Below are positions 42,180 to 52,839 of a stretch of DNA of 64,000 nucleotides, in pieces. The first letter of the stretch is position 1. Every line of letters starts with the position of its first letter. Source of the stretch: Pictodentalium vernedei (taxonomy: Eukaryota > Mollusca > Scaphopoda > Dentaliida > Dentaliidae); assembly GCA_031216915.1 (NCBI GenBank), contig CM062296.1:449438287-449502286 (forward strand), read 5' to 3'. Under the pieces are notes generated by a model, which saw only the letters and a program-made list of their open reading frames with translations, was not told the origin of the DNA and searched no databases. Both the position numbers and the translations under genes were made by a program.

Positions 42180-45150
42180 CATTGAAAGGATATTGATCAA
42201 TTGTTTTAAGAGGAAGTCTTCCTCTGACTTTATTATCATTCTATATGTGGTCAGTGTACTCGCATTAACTCCTGTTCTGTATCGTATGATTTCGATGACA
42301 ACATGGGAAGCGTATGTCACGGTATGTTGTTGGGGATTTGGACACTCCGGTCCTTTCCCCGCAGGGTCACTCTACTTTATCAATTTCTATTTCAGACGAT
42401 CAAGATTAGGGTGATGTATCTGTGATGTCTTCCAACAGTGTGCCTCCGTCGTCACAATTAATGAAGGGCTAGCGGAAAAGTGCTCATGTAAATACGCCAA
42501 TTGCCTAAGAGGACCCTAGCAGGTTCGACGGCCTTTGACGTCCGCTAGCTCGCCCGGTGTAGCGTCCATTCACCGAATGGTTCGGCAGCCGGGTTCGTCC
42601 GTTGCGGTCTAGAAGGAATTTTGGGGTGATGCGAGCACTATAAATTAACCTAATGCACACCCAGTGACGGCGGATCGGAGGGAGAACGCAGGAAGCCTTT
42701 TAGTCCGGTTCATAGCTCGTTCCGGTCCATCCGGACGGCAAGCGAGAGAGGCCCCTCTCTCGTTCAACAACATCTGGCCCCAGATGTTGTGGTACAAAAT
42801 GTGTCGCAAGCGGAGCATACGTCCGTCGCTCGGGACGCTCCGTTGTATAGGCAGTCCGCTGAGACTGCTAAGGCTTCCTCTTCTCGTCAGCGCACACGAC
42901 CGCACCTTGGCTGCGTGACCGCCGATATATTACCAGCTTCGCCGATCAAGGATTCTTCGGCGACCAGGTCACACCATCTGGTAGCCAGGGACACGAGGCC
43001 TGCAGACTCCGGACGTTCGCATAGGAAGTGTGCGGGAGTCAACGTACACGGAGCTTCCGGCGGCAATGCATCGTAAGACCGCTACTGCACAGGCCTCGGG
43101 AACGGACGTGCTTTCCTTAATAGCACAGTTTATCGCAGCATCCCAGCATCAACTGAATCTGTCGCATATATTTTATCCGACGATGCTGGGTCGGGACGCT
43201 CCGCGGAAGCGGGTACGGATGTCCGAAAGTTTCATCCGGTCCGACGGGATACCGAAAGGGATTCGGAGGATTTCGAGCTTTCCCTTTCGGAACAACATAT
43301 GCTGTTGTGTATGTCATCTGACTTGGTCTTCTACAGCTTCTTTCGTCGGACCAGAATGCTGCGATGCCGGATAAGAAACTGATAGCGTCGGTGGACTTAG
43401 AAATTTTTGGTTCGGTTCAGGGACATCGTCCCTCAGTTCCGACATAGTCCAATAATGTCACACAAACTTTCGAATTATTGAACGACGCTATATATATTAT
43501 TATTTTATGCTTGCTAACCAAGCATTTCTGGTTTCTTGTTCGAAGAGTTATGGAGATGTCTTTCAAAAGTGTGCCTCTGTCGTCATAGTTAATGAAGAGT
43601 TAGCGGCAATAAGTGCTCATGGAATATGTCTATCGCCTACGGGGTGACATTCGCTAGCTCACCCGGTGTAGCGTACATTCATCGAATGGTTCGGCTGCCG
43701 GGTTCGTCCGTTGCGGTCTAGGAAGGAGATTTGGGTGATGCGAGCACTTTAATTACTTTAGTACTCACCCAGTGACGGCAGATTGAGGACAGATCGGAGG
43801 AAGCCTGTTAGTCCGGTTCCTGGCTTGTCCAGGTCCGTCCGGGCTGTGAGCGAGAGAGGTCCCTCTCTCGCCCAACAACATAGGGGACCGCATGTTGTGG
43901 TTCAGATATTTTACATTCGGAGCATATGTCCGTTGGTCGGGACGCTCCGTTATATTGACAGTCCGAGAGACTGTCTTTAATGCTTCCTCATCCTCACAGC
44001 AGGGCACACGACCGCACATTGGCTACGTGACCTCGAGTATCCGATCAGTTTCGGCATTCAGTGATTCCACGGCGAATAGGTCGCGCCATCCTGTAGCCAA
44101 GGGACACGAGGCCTATACACTCCGTTCGCTCGCATATTGGTAGTATGCACGGGGTAACGATCACGGAGCTTCCAGCGGCAATGCATTGTAAGACCGCTTC
44201 TCCTCAGGCCTCGGTGACGGACGTGCTATCCGAGTTAGCACAGTTGTTTCGCAGCATCCCAGCAATTGTCAGTTTCTCGGTCGAATCAGGAATTATCCGA
44301 CGGCGCTGGGTCGGTGCGGTCCGCGGTTGCATCAGGTACGGACGACCGAACGCTTTATAGGGTCCGACAGGATGGCGAAAGGGATTCGAAAGATTTCGAG
44401 TTTTCCCTTTAGTAGTATCGGAAGATGCCTTTCATATCTTCTGGCATTATCTTCCAGTGATTATTATTTCGGACTTCATTGCTGCGATCTTGGATAAGAG
44501 ACTTATAGCGTCATTGGACTCGGATTTTTCGATCGGTTCAGGGACATTGTCCCTGACTTACCGACGCAGTCCAATATTGTCATTACAACATGTGTTTTAT
44601 TTTTCGACGCTATATATATATATATATACAAGCCTGCTACTAAGCATGATAGTTTAGTTTCTTGTCCGCGTTGCTCATTTCTGCCATTTTATCATTTATA
44701 CAAATAGTTTATTTTGGCAGAGCAGGGCATACCGAGAGTTCATATGCGTCTAGACGGTGTGATTAAAGACTGCATATATTCTTTTTCGCCGTTTATGTCT
44801 TTTCCAATTTCAATGTTGGGAACGACATTATGTATAGTAGACTTAACTTAGACGCTTTATTATACGTAATCCGCCTTACTGAGGCGTTATCATTACGTCT
44901 TCAAGAAAAGATTTACAGGATATTATTCTCAATGTAATTTCTTTTGAGGGCAGTAGTTTGTTCACGTATAACTCCGCCCTTCAGTGGCTGATTGGAGTTA
45001 GTTAGACGTGACGCAGCCCTAGCTACATCCACACGCGTGGATAGTAAGGTTAAGAACTCTCTCAGAGTCGCTTCGTTCTCGGAGGAGCTTCTCTTCGACG
45101 GCAACTTTTCGGCAATCCATGAATTTCTCGATTTACACGTTCTCTTGTCT
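42180..45150 (+). pseudogene. DIRS gag-like ORF remnant with internal tandem duplication (B3)
   Basis: Segments matching the B2 gag (for example around GAGAGAGGCCCCTCTCTCG at 42743 and GAGAGAGGTCCCTCTCTCGC at 43851) occur twice, about 1.1 kb apart. The two halves run about 42430-43500 and 43540-44640. The C-terminal gag piece (YNSALSVANLELVRRDAALATSTR-like) is at 44940-45080 in broken frames. Confidence 0.75.
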
Positions 45151-45640
45151 ATCTAGTGTTACAAGAGATTCAGACTAGGGCAAACATTCGGTGGTTGACT
45201 CAGAGAGTGCCGCCGCAGTTGCCGGACCCGAGTGTGGCTGTTATGACGGTTGCCAGTCAAACAGATTGGGATATAATACTGATCCCTACGGATTCGAAGT
45301 GCCAGGGTCTTTGGGTTCCGCAGTCTTTTAGCAATCAGTTTTCTTCCGCGGAATAATGTTTTTTAGGCTTGCTTTATGTCATTGCATGAACATTATTCAG
45401 AAACGCATGCCCAAATTCCTGTCCTTTAATTCGACAGTAGTGGCGTATCTCTGGAACCAGGGAGGCACTCTTTCGTTTCCGTTATTCAATTTAATGGAAA
45501 GAATCCGTCTGTTGGTTATAGTACACCAAGTTCAGTTTTGGTCCGTCATATTCCGGGTCGTCTGATTGTTTTATCGGACTCCCGTTCTCTTACGGGTCGC
45601 TTGTTGCTGTCAGAATGGACTCTCAACAAACAAGTATTCA
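45150..45640 (+). pseudogene. DIRS RNase H domain remnant (B3)
   Basis: Begins directly after the gag remains with QEIQTRANIRWLTQRVPPQL, VMTVASQTDWD (first Asp changed to Val), FNSTVVAYLWNQGGTLSFPL and VRHIPGRLIVLSDSRSLTGR. Its 5' neighbour in B2 lies at 26675, so about 1.3 kb including the RT catalytic box is missing here. Confidence 0.8.
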
Positions 45641-46049
45641 ATCAGATTTGCTATCTATGGGAGCGCCCAATGATGATTTATTTATGACACAGCTTGCTAA
45701 TCAATTGCAGACGTATGTGTTGGCTTGTCCAGATCTCTGAGCTAATATTGTTAACGCTCTATTGATCTATAGGACGGAATGATAGGATACGCGTATCCTC
45801 CGGCGCTGTTGTTTTAGCAGGTATTGCTAAGATAAACAACCACAATACATTTCTGTTGATAGCATCTCTATCTTCACAGAGATCATGAGTAATTTACTCT
45901 CTTGTCTACTGTGGGTCTTAACGTGAAATCTTCCTCTATGTGAGGATCCTTTTCACTGGGTAAATCGTGTCATCTTTATCACAACCAGCAAGGTCGCAAC
46001 CTTCATGTATTCCGTTGTGTGGTCCGTATTGCAGTGTAAGCACTGTACT

Positions 46050-47030
46050 GGACGAGCTTTGGACGCGATTTCTTACTATAGGAGATCCTCTTCTTCGCTA
46101 TTCTATGCGGCTAAAGTGGAGGCTCTTCCGTCGTGGTGTAGGGATCATTATGTTCATATTGTTGAGCCCTCTATACTACTCATTGCTATTTTTTAGTATA
46201 CTTGTTTCACAAGATCTACTGCAGCCCGTTATTATTTAGGTTATAGGTTTATGTTACCTCATACCTATGCACTCTACGATAGTTTACAATTGAGTCTTTT
46301 GTCTCTTTATCTAAGTCAGTTAGTAACTTTTTGATAAATAGACTTAGAATCTTTAGATTAAATTCCTATACGGATTTTAACTTCGGTTCTTATTTAGCTA
46401 AGTAATCATTTGAGCCTCTGGAAACAGTAGTTTTCAAATTCTGACCTTTTAGACAGTAATTCTGTTGGTTTCTCTTTTACTGTAGAGTCAGTGAGTTTCA
46501 TGCACTATCGATGGATGATTTTCACTTTCATAGTTTCGGAATCAATACTTCCGTTACTATTTAGGTTGGATTGTTGCATAAGAGTTAGGCTCCTATTATC
46601 CGGAACCTACTATTTTAAGGTCCTTCCGTCTTCGTATGGGCATAGGCCTTTACTCTTTCCGGGTACAGTTTATGTATTTATAAACAGATATCTGTTTATT
46701 ACAAAGGGCGTAAGCTTCTTCTGTCTTTGATGTCTAGTAGAAGGACGTTATGCTCCATTTTATTGTTAATGGATTCTATTAACTATCGGTACTGCTTATG
46801 GTATATCATTGACTTAGCAGTTGTGCTTAAGATTTCGGCTCATGAAGTAAGAGTTCTTCTACTTCTTGGGCTTACATTAATAGTGTCGCTATTATAGATT
46901 TTTGAAGGCCGCTCATTGCGCTCAGCCATCCACATTCATGAATTTTATCTCAGAAATATCGAGTCCATTTCTGGAGGCCTCTCTTGTTAGGTCTATTATC
47001 TACTGCTCAGAATGTCATTCACTTAACAGT
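46050..47030 (+). pseudogene. DIRS tyrosine recombinase remnant (B3)
   Basis: Recognisable pieces: ALDAISYYRRSSSSLFYAAK (46055-46115), a degenerate catalytic region with SVSFMHYRWMIFTF where others have RVSELHALSVDDSH (46478-46530), and SAHEVRVL (about 46828-46852, HxxR). Many stops. It is the most decayed of the recombinases in the window. Confidence 0.75.
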
Positions 47031-47122
47031 TGCTACTATAGCTAGGTAGGCTGTCTGTTTCGGCAGTGTCTCCGTTCGGCTGCCCTCTTCGCTCTGGGCT
47101 ATTTGACCCAGGGCAAGAAAAA

Positions 47123-47142
47123 GGGGGGGGGGGGGGGGGGGG
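47123..47142 (+). repeat. Poly-G tract (20 G) in B3
   Basis: Same place relative to recombinase and internal complementary region as in B1 and B2. Confidence 0.95.
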
Positions 47143-47620
47143 AGGGTGTTCCCTTGGGTCACCTGTTTTACTATGAAAACAAGGGGATACCTCCTCCGGA
47201 GTTAGTAATTCTGAGCTGTTATTGGGATGGTTGTTTAGTGAGAAGTTTAGGTTTTTAAAATTCATTCAAGTCTTAGTTTTTAAAGTATAGCTTTTGAATA
47301 TTGCATATGTCAACGGACATGATTATGCAATCCTCAGACACTTTTAGGAGTATAAGAGTCTCTATTCTCTAGACTTACTTTATTTATTGGCTTACTTTAA
47401 AAATTATTAGTATAAGGATTGTATTGGATATTAATAGAGTACATGGATGTATGAAGCTCAATTTTGGAAGGTGTTGTATCTTTCTAATTTATCATAAATA
47501 AGAAAGATACATGTAAGGCCTATTACTTCTTTTTCCCTACAGGGGATGACTCTATTTTATTTTATTGAGCGTATTCCATTTTGCTCTATGTCCTTGGCCC
47601 TCCAGCCTTTTTACTATTCA

Positions 47621-47707
47621 GCTATGTCTGGGTCATTGGTACAGTATAAAAATGTTAAAAAATTTATAGTAATTTCTATATTTTTTATACTTACCAATGA
47701 CCCAGAC
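47621..47707 (+). repeat. Internal complementary region (B3)
   Basis: GTCTGGGTCATTGGTACAGT pairs with ATACTTACCAATGACCCAGAC. The A/T-rich middle contains the complements of both B3 ends. Confidence 0.85.
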
Positions 47708-48013
47708 GGGGATGGCCCTCCCAGGAGTTGGGAACTCTTGCCTCCCCGCTGAGTACATAGCGCTTACCAGGCACTGGTTATTAGAATGATTAATGGCGCC
47801 AATTTCGGAACGTCCTTGACACTGCGCATGCGCAGTAGGGGCGAAGTGTGGAGGGCCTTTCAGGACATGTTTTCTTTAGTTTTAGATGCAAATTTTGGGG
47901 ATTGGGGGGCAAAATTTGTGTTTGGCCCTATATTTTAAGAGTTAGCACCAGCTATGTCTGGGTCATTGGTAAGTATAAAAAATATAGAAATTACTATAAA
48001 TTTTTTAACTTTC

Positions 48014-49926
48014 AGCTCAACTTTGGCGAAGCCAAATTTGTGGTATTGTCATGACCTGTCATCTGTCCGTCCGTCTGTCTGTCACACCGTACACACAACC
48101 CGGGCTAGAGGCCATATTTATGAACCAATCTTTACAAAACTTCTTGGGTACCTTTGTTATCACAGTGAGACGAGAACGAGTGTTTTGGGGTCCGGTCCAA
48201 AATTTAAGACGGCCGCTGGCAGCCATTTTGTACCAAAATTAGGTGCAATCAGATTTTTGCGCAGAACTTCCATATGAAAGCTCTGATTTGCATAATTTTT
48301 TTGTATGAATGTTTAGTACCATGGGATACATCACATATAATACAGATTTTTTTTCTCGTGCATAAATTATGCAAATTAGAGTAACTTTGATTTGTTTAGT
48401 GTTACTTTCAGCACTGTAAATGTGATCTTTACGAAACTTCTTGGGTACCTTTGTTATCACCTTGGGACGAGAACGAGTGTTTTGGGGTCCGGTCTGAAAT
48501 TCAAGATGGCCGCTGGCAGCCATTTTGTACAAAATTAGGTGCAATCAGATTTTTGCGCAGAACTTCCATATGAAAGTTCTGATTTGAATAATTTTCTGTG
48601 TGAATGTTTAGTACCATGGGATACATCACATATAATACAGGTTTTTTTTCTCGTGCGTAAATTATATAGACTAACTTTGATCTATTTAATGTTACTTTCA
48701 GCACTGTAACTGCAAATGCCAATACAGCTCAGGCTAGAGGTTGTATTTATGAACCGATCTTTACAAAACTTCTTGGGTACCTTTGTTATCAGCTTGGGAC
48801 GAAAACGAGTTTTTTGGGGTGCAGTCCGAAATTCAAGATGGCTGCCGGCAGCCATTTAGTACCAAAATTAGTGCAATCAGTTTTTTGTACAGAACTTCTG
48901 TATGAAAGTTCTGATTTGAACAAATTTCTGAATGAATGCTTAGTAACATGGACTACATCACATATAATACGGGTTTTTTTCTCGTGCAAAAATTATGCAA
49001 ATTAGATGAACTTTGATTTATTCAGTGCTTCTTATACACAGTAAGTGCACATGTCAATACGGCTCGGGCTAGAGGCTGTATTTATGAACTGATCTTCACA
49101 AAACTTCTTGGGTACCTTTGTTATCACCTTGGGATGAGAACGAGTGTTTCTAGGTGCAGTCCAAAATACCGAAATTAGGTCCAATCAGTTTTTTGTACAC
49201 AACTTCTATATGGCTCAGGCTAGAGGCCGTTTTTATGAACCGATCTTTACGAAACTTCTTCGGTACCTTTGTTATCACTGTGGGACGCGAACGAGTGTTT
49301 TTGGGTGCGGTCCAAAATTCAAGATGGCCACCAACAGCCTTTTTGTACCAAAATTAGTGCAATCAGTTTTTTGTACACAACTTCTGTATGAAAGTTTTGA
49401 TTTGAATAAATTTTTGTAGGAATGTTTAGTAACATTGAATACATCACATATAATACAGGTTTTTATCGCGTGCAGAAATTAGATTAACTTTGATTTGTTC
49501 AGTGCTATTTCAACACAGTAAGTGCACATGTCAATACGGCTCGGGGTAGAGTCTGTATTTATGAACTGATCTTCACGAAACTTCTTGGGGTACCTTTGTT
49601 ATCACCTTTTGACAGGAACGGGTGTTTTTGAGTGCCTTTGTTATTACTGTGCCATGAGAACAAATATTTTTGGGTTCAGTCAGACCCTCTCTGGGACTCG
49701 AAGATTTCTTTTCTAGTTTAGCATCTAACTGTCACCCCACTTTTACAAAACTTTACCTACATATTTGTTACAGGCTATGGTCAGAATTTATGTACAGACT
49801 ATTACAATACTTTACATGTACCTTTGTTATCAGGTCATTACCTAGATGTTTGTCATTGCTGTGTCACATACTATACATGTACATGTCTTAAACAAGTTGA
49901 GCTTCAGTGTCATTGACACTTTCATT
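48014..49926 (+). mobile_element. Helentron/HINE-like element with internal minisatellite, copy 2
   Basis: Starts AGCTCAACTTTGGCGAAGCC and ends AAGTTGAGCT, then hairpin AGTGTCATTGACACT and TTCATT, as at 18240-19710. The first unit keeps ATGACCTGTCATCTGTCCGT, missing from copy 1. About five to six degenerate units of 300-340 bases follow, with the motif CTTGGGTACCTTTGTTATCA. Confidence 0.68.
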
Positions 49927-51083
49927 ATTTCAATGGATTCAGAGATCTGCATTCATTGAATTTCAATCCCTTTTCCTCTGCCTAATTTGAAGTGGCCCCT
50001 GACATTGGAAATCACAAAGTGCATTCATTCAGATTGTTTCCAGTCACTGAATGTATTCAAGCAGCTTGAATTAACACACTCTAAATACCTCGAGACCAAC
50101 AAGGCTTTTAGGCTCTTCACATTTCGATCTGTCATTTTTTGTGTTGATGCATTTGAAAACTCGAAAGCATCAACTCATGAGGCCAAAAAGAAACAGGCCA
50201 AAAAGCAAAGTACTGAAAAGTGCGTCTTTTTGTCAAATTTGTGCTCCGTGAAAACTGATAACAATGTTAGGAAATAAGGTGTGCAGATCGAATTATTACT
50301 GAGTTTAATGATCAGAATCCTGATCCCCCATGGTAGCATGGATAGGAATTACTGTCACAGTCAGATACAAGGACTTGATGTAATGTTACCTTCTTCAGCC
50401 AAGGTCAGGGAATATGTGGTACATCATAACGTCATTAAATAGGATGGCTGTTCAGTAATTGTGTGGGGTAGACCAATCAGTATTTTCAATGTGCAGCCCC
50501 GTGGCTGCATGTTGAAAATATTGATTGGTCTGCCCCAAATAATGAATATGGACTCTAATTGCTGCCATTGAACTTGCATGGCAGATACCACTAGTGTTCA
50601 AAAGGTTAAATGTATAAGGAATTGCTGAATTATGACAGTAACTTGCCACTGTTCACAGTATGCTACTTTCTCAAAACAACACACATTTATAACATTTATA
50701 TGCCCTCACAGTATATTAGTGCTCCACAATATTTTTCAACAAGTGCATTTTTTAGCTCCCATAAAATAGAAATCACGGTTGCTGACAGGAGCAATTGCAC
50801 TCGCACCCATCTCAATTTCCAGGACTGTATATTGTTAGAAAACCTCAAAATATCCCTCAGATGCAAGGAAATGGAGGTTTTGGTACCCTGGGATTCAAAA
50901 TTTTTTACCACGAGCCAAACATGGTCTTGGTCACCACATTACGGCCTCATTTATTTTTCCGGAAACCCTGCTTGTAATTTTGACATGTGTGTGATGAAAA
51001 TCAAAATTGTGAGTTGTGAGAGTCATCTTGTAGTCAAGTTCAATGGATCCCCTGTTTTATATCGCTTTGTCTTTTGTTTCCAG
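49927..51083. other. End of intron 3; one foldback, no gene seen
   Basis: The open frame at 49987-50277 (96 residues) has no recognisable domain. The foldback at 50464-50537 is listed separately. The last 20 bases (TTTGTCTTTTGTTTCCAG) are a good polypyrimidine tract and acceptor for TAF13 exon 4. Confidence 0.6.
50464..50537. repeat. Foldback with 35-base arms
   Basis: TGGGGTAGACCAATCAGTAT and onward to GTGCAGCC pairs with GGCTGCATG ... ATTGATTGGTCTGCCCCA around CCGT. Likely a tiny MITE. Confidence 0.8.
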
Positions 51084-51260
51084 ACGAGGAAGGCAATGGA
51101 AGTTGGGAGACCTGGAAGGATACAGGTAGAAGATATTATATTCCTAATCAGGAAAGACCCAAAGAAATATTCCAGGGTAAAGGAGTTGTTACTGATGAAT
51201 GAAGAACTCAGAAAAGCCAGGAAAGCTTTTGATGAAATAAAATATGCAAATACGAAGTGA
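51084..51260 (+). CDS. TAF13: TAF13 exon 4 (second half of histone fold, stop codon)
   Basis: Acceptor CAG ends at 51083. The exon reads TRKAMEVGRPGRIQVEDIIF, then LIRKDPKKYSRVKELLLMNE, then ELRKARKAFDEIKYANTK and TGA (51258-51260). RxQVEDIxFLIRKDPxKxxRVKxLLxMNEELxxARKAFDE is the C-terminal signature of TAF13. Phase 0 matches the end of exon 3 (ISEM). With exons 2 and 3 this gives 113 residues against about 124 in human TAF13, leaving about ten residues for exon 1. TAF13 binds TAF11 through the histone fold within TFIID and contacts TBP. The gene looks intact. Confidence 0.97.
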   Translation, partial: TRKAMEVGRPGRIQVEDIIFLIRKDPKKYSRVKELLLMNEELRKARKAFDEIKYANTK

Positions 51261-51525
51261 AATGCAGTGTTCTGTGTAAAACAAAACAAAGTGGAAGCAA
51301 GTCTTTTTTAATAGGGCGGAGAGAATGTATTTGAGAAGGCTGTCATAAATGTTGATTGGGAGGAGTTTTTGAGTTGGATAATCCATAATTTTTTTCTTTT
51401 TTATAAAATGGAAATTCTGTTTATTTCTACAGTATATTGCGAATGGATTATTGACAAAACATGTATGGAGTGACATTCTTGCACAAACAATACCTCAAAC
51501 TCAGCGAAAAAGTATTAGAAGCACA

Positions 51526-51531
51526 AATAAA
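51526..51531 (+). terminator. Candidate TAF13 polyadenylation signal
   Basis: AATAAA 266 bases after the stop codon. The first good hexamer downstream; the cleavage site is not determined. Confidence 0.5.
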
Positions 51532-51658
51532 ATTCTACTAATCCACTTTGGAGGTTGAACCCAGAGGACCCATAGCTAAACCTTTGCTGAAGCTTCCATT
51601 GCTCTTGCATAAAACTTGCTACTTACTGTCTAGATGGAAACGCGGGTGGTGCTTCAAT

Positions 51659-51835
51659 TTAACCCTTTACCTCTCTATCATCTTATCCAGCCAGCACCAT
51701 TCACAAAAATAGTCTTTCAAATTTTATTATTTCTCTTTTTTTGTTTCCAAAGCACAGCTTATGATCCCTCGTTGAAAAGCGCTCATTCCAGTGAGTTGGT
51801 CATAAACTATGTTGTTTTAGTAAAAAATTAAACTT
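51659..51835. mobile_element. TTAA hairpin MITE, truncated copy
   Basis: TTAACCCTTTACCTC at the left with CACAGCTTATGATCCCTCG, then GGTCATAAACTATGTTGTTTTAG. The right terminus is missing where the next repeat starts at 51836. Confidence 0.6.
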
Positions 51836-52100
51836 AGGCCTAAAAAAGTTAAAAATCTGTTTCTCGGGACCCCCAGGCATGGTCATTTTGTCTGCCGTGT
51901 GCTCTCTTTTTATAACTAATGCAAACTTTAATAAATAAAAATTAAATCGTTTATGTCTGATATTTTACCTAAGTTAATAAAATTGATAAATTTGTCCCAT
52001 GAGTGCAACAAGGCTTTACAATGCTTTAGCATTACAAAGCCTCCTTGCACTCAAGGGACAAATTACACCACCACCCATGCTATTCTGTAGATTATGAGGC
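51836..52100. repeat. Harbinger-like repeat, partial copy
   Basis: About 265 bases strongly similar to 55738-55995, including a central palindrome GGCTTTACAATGCTTTAGCA then TTACAAAGCC and the arms TTGTCCCATGAGTGCAA/TTGCACTCAAGGGACAA. The right end present in the other copy is lacking. Confidence 0.65.
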
Positions 52101-52839
52101 AAGACCATTGTGCAGTTCTGGTAATTTGCCAGCGCTCTCTCGACAAAAAAATATACAGACAAGGAATTGGGGGGGGGGTTGGTGGTTGCTATCAAATGGA
52201 GCCTTGAAATGTGCTATCAAATGGAGCCTACAAGTGGCTTATCGGGAGCAAATGTGCATGTTTTTTTGTGGGAGGGGAAGCAAAAATGTTCTCTTTTTGA
52301 CAGCATGTTTCAAATTGCCCCAAAATCCCTGTTCATCGGAGGATGTTTATTTGTTTTGTTTTTAAATATAATAACATGCTCCTCTGCATTGTATATACTC
52401 TATTCTAAAATGTACTAACCATGACTCATTATTGGGGAAATTCAAATTCAGTTTAAAGAGGTTACCCATGTTAATGTATTCAAATTATTCTTTTTACTTT
52501 TGTGGGGGTGCCATAGTATAATCATATTTGCATATTAAATAAACTTTCCTTGAGATGACCAATGATAAAAATCTCCAATTTGGCGTGATATTTAAAGCAC
52601 ATGGTTTTTGACTGAAATAAAATAAGTATCGAACTACCACAATTACCACATACTTCACTTAACATCAATGCATCTGATTTGATTTCCACTCTCTGTCCTG
52701 GCATCGCTTTGGGCCAGAATCATGAAACTTCACAGCTCCACTGCCTAGGGGAAAGGGATGAACCCTATTGATTTGGAGGTCAAAGGTCAAGGTCGCAGGC
52801 ACCTCTCTGTCAAATTAGGTTTTGGGACTAGCTTGCTTA
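52101..52839. other. No gene seen
   Basis: Low-complexity and unique A/T-rich sequence; a near-duplicate ATCAAATGGAGCCT occurs at 52190 and 52216. Only short chance frames. Confidence 0.6.

Larger units (their letters stand above)
41087..48009 (+). mobile_element. DIRS-type retrotransposon, copy B3 (rearranged)
   Basis: Left ITR about 41087-41330 (TACTGTACCAATGACCCAGA), right ITR about 47690-48009, internal complementary region 47621-47707. The ITRs are well kept (CTACTGCGCATGCGCAGTG on one side, its inverse on the other), but the interior is rearranged. A gag segment is tandemly duplicated, the RT palm is deleted, and RNase H and YR are heavily mutated. It ends 4 bases before the tandem-repeat element at 48014. 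Confidence 0.88.

Noticed and set aside
49987-50277. 96-residue frame before TAF13 exon 4
   Set aside because: No recognisable domain, no splice context, A/T-rich codons. Probably chance.
50610-51083. Upstream part of the 216-residue frame ending in TAF13
   Set aside because: It is intron sequence read through a chance open frame. The homology begins exactly after the CAG at 51083.
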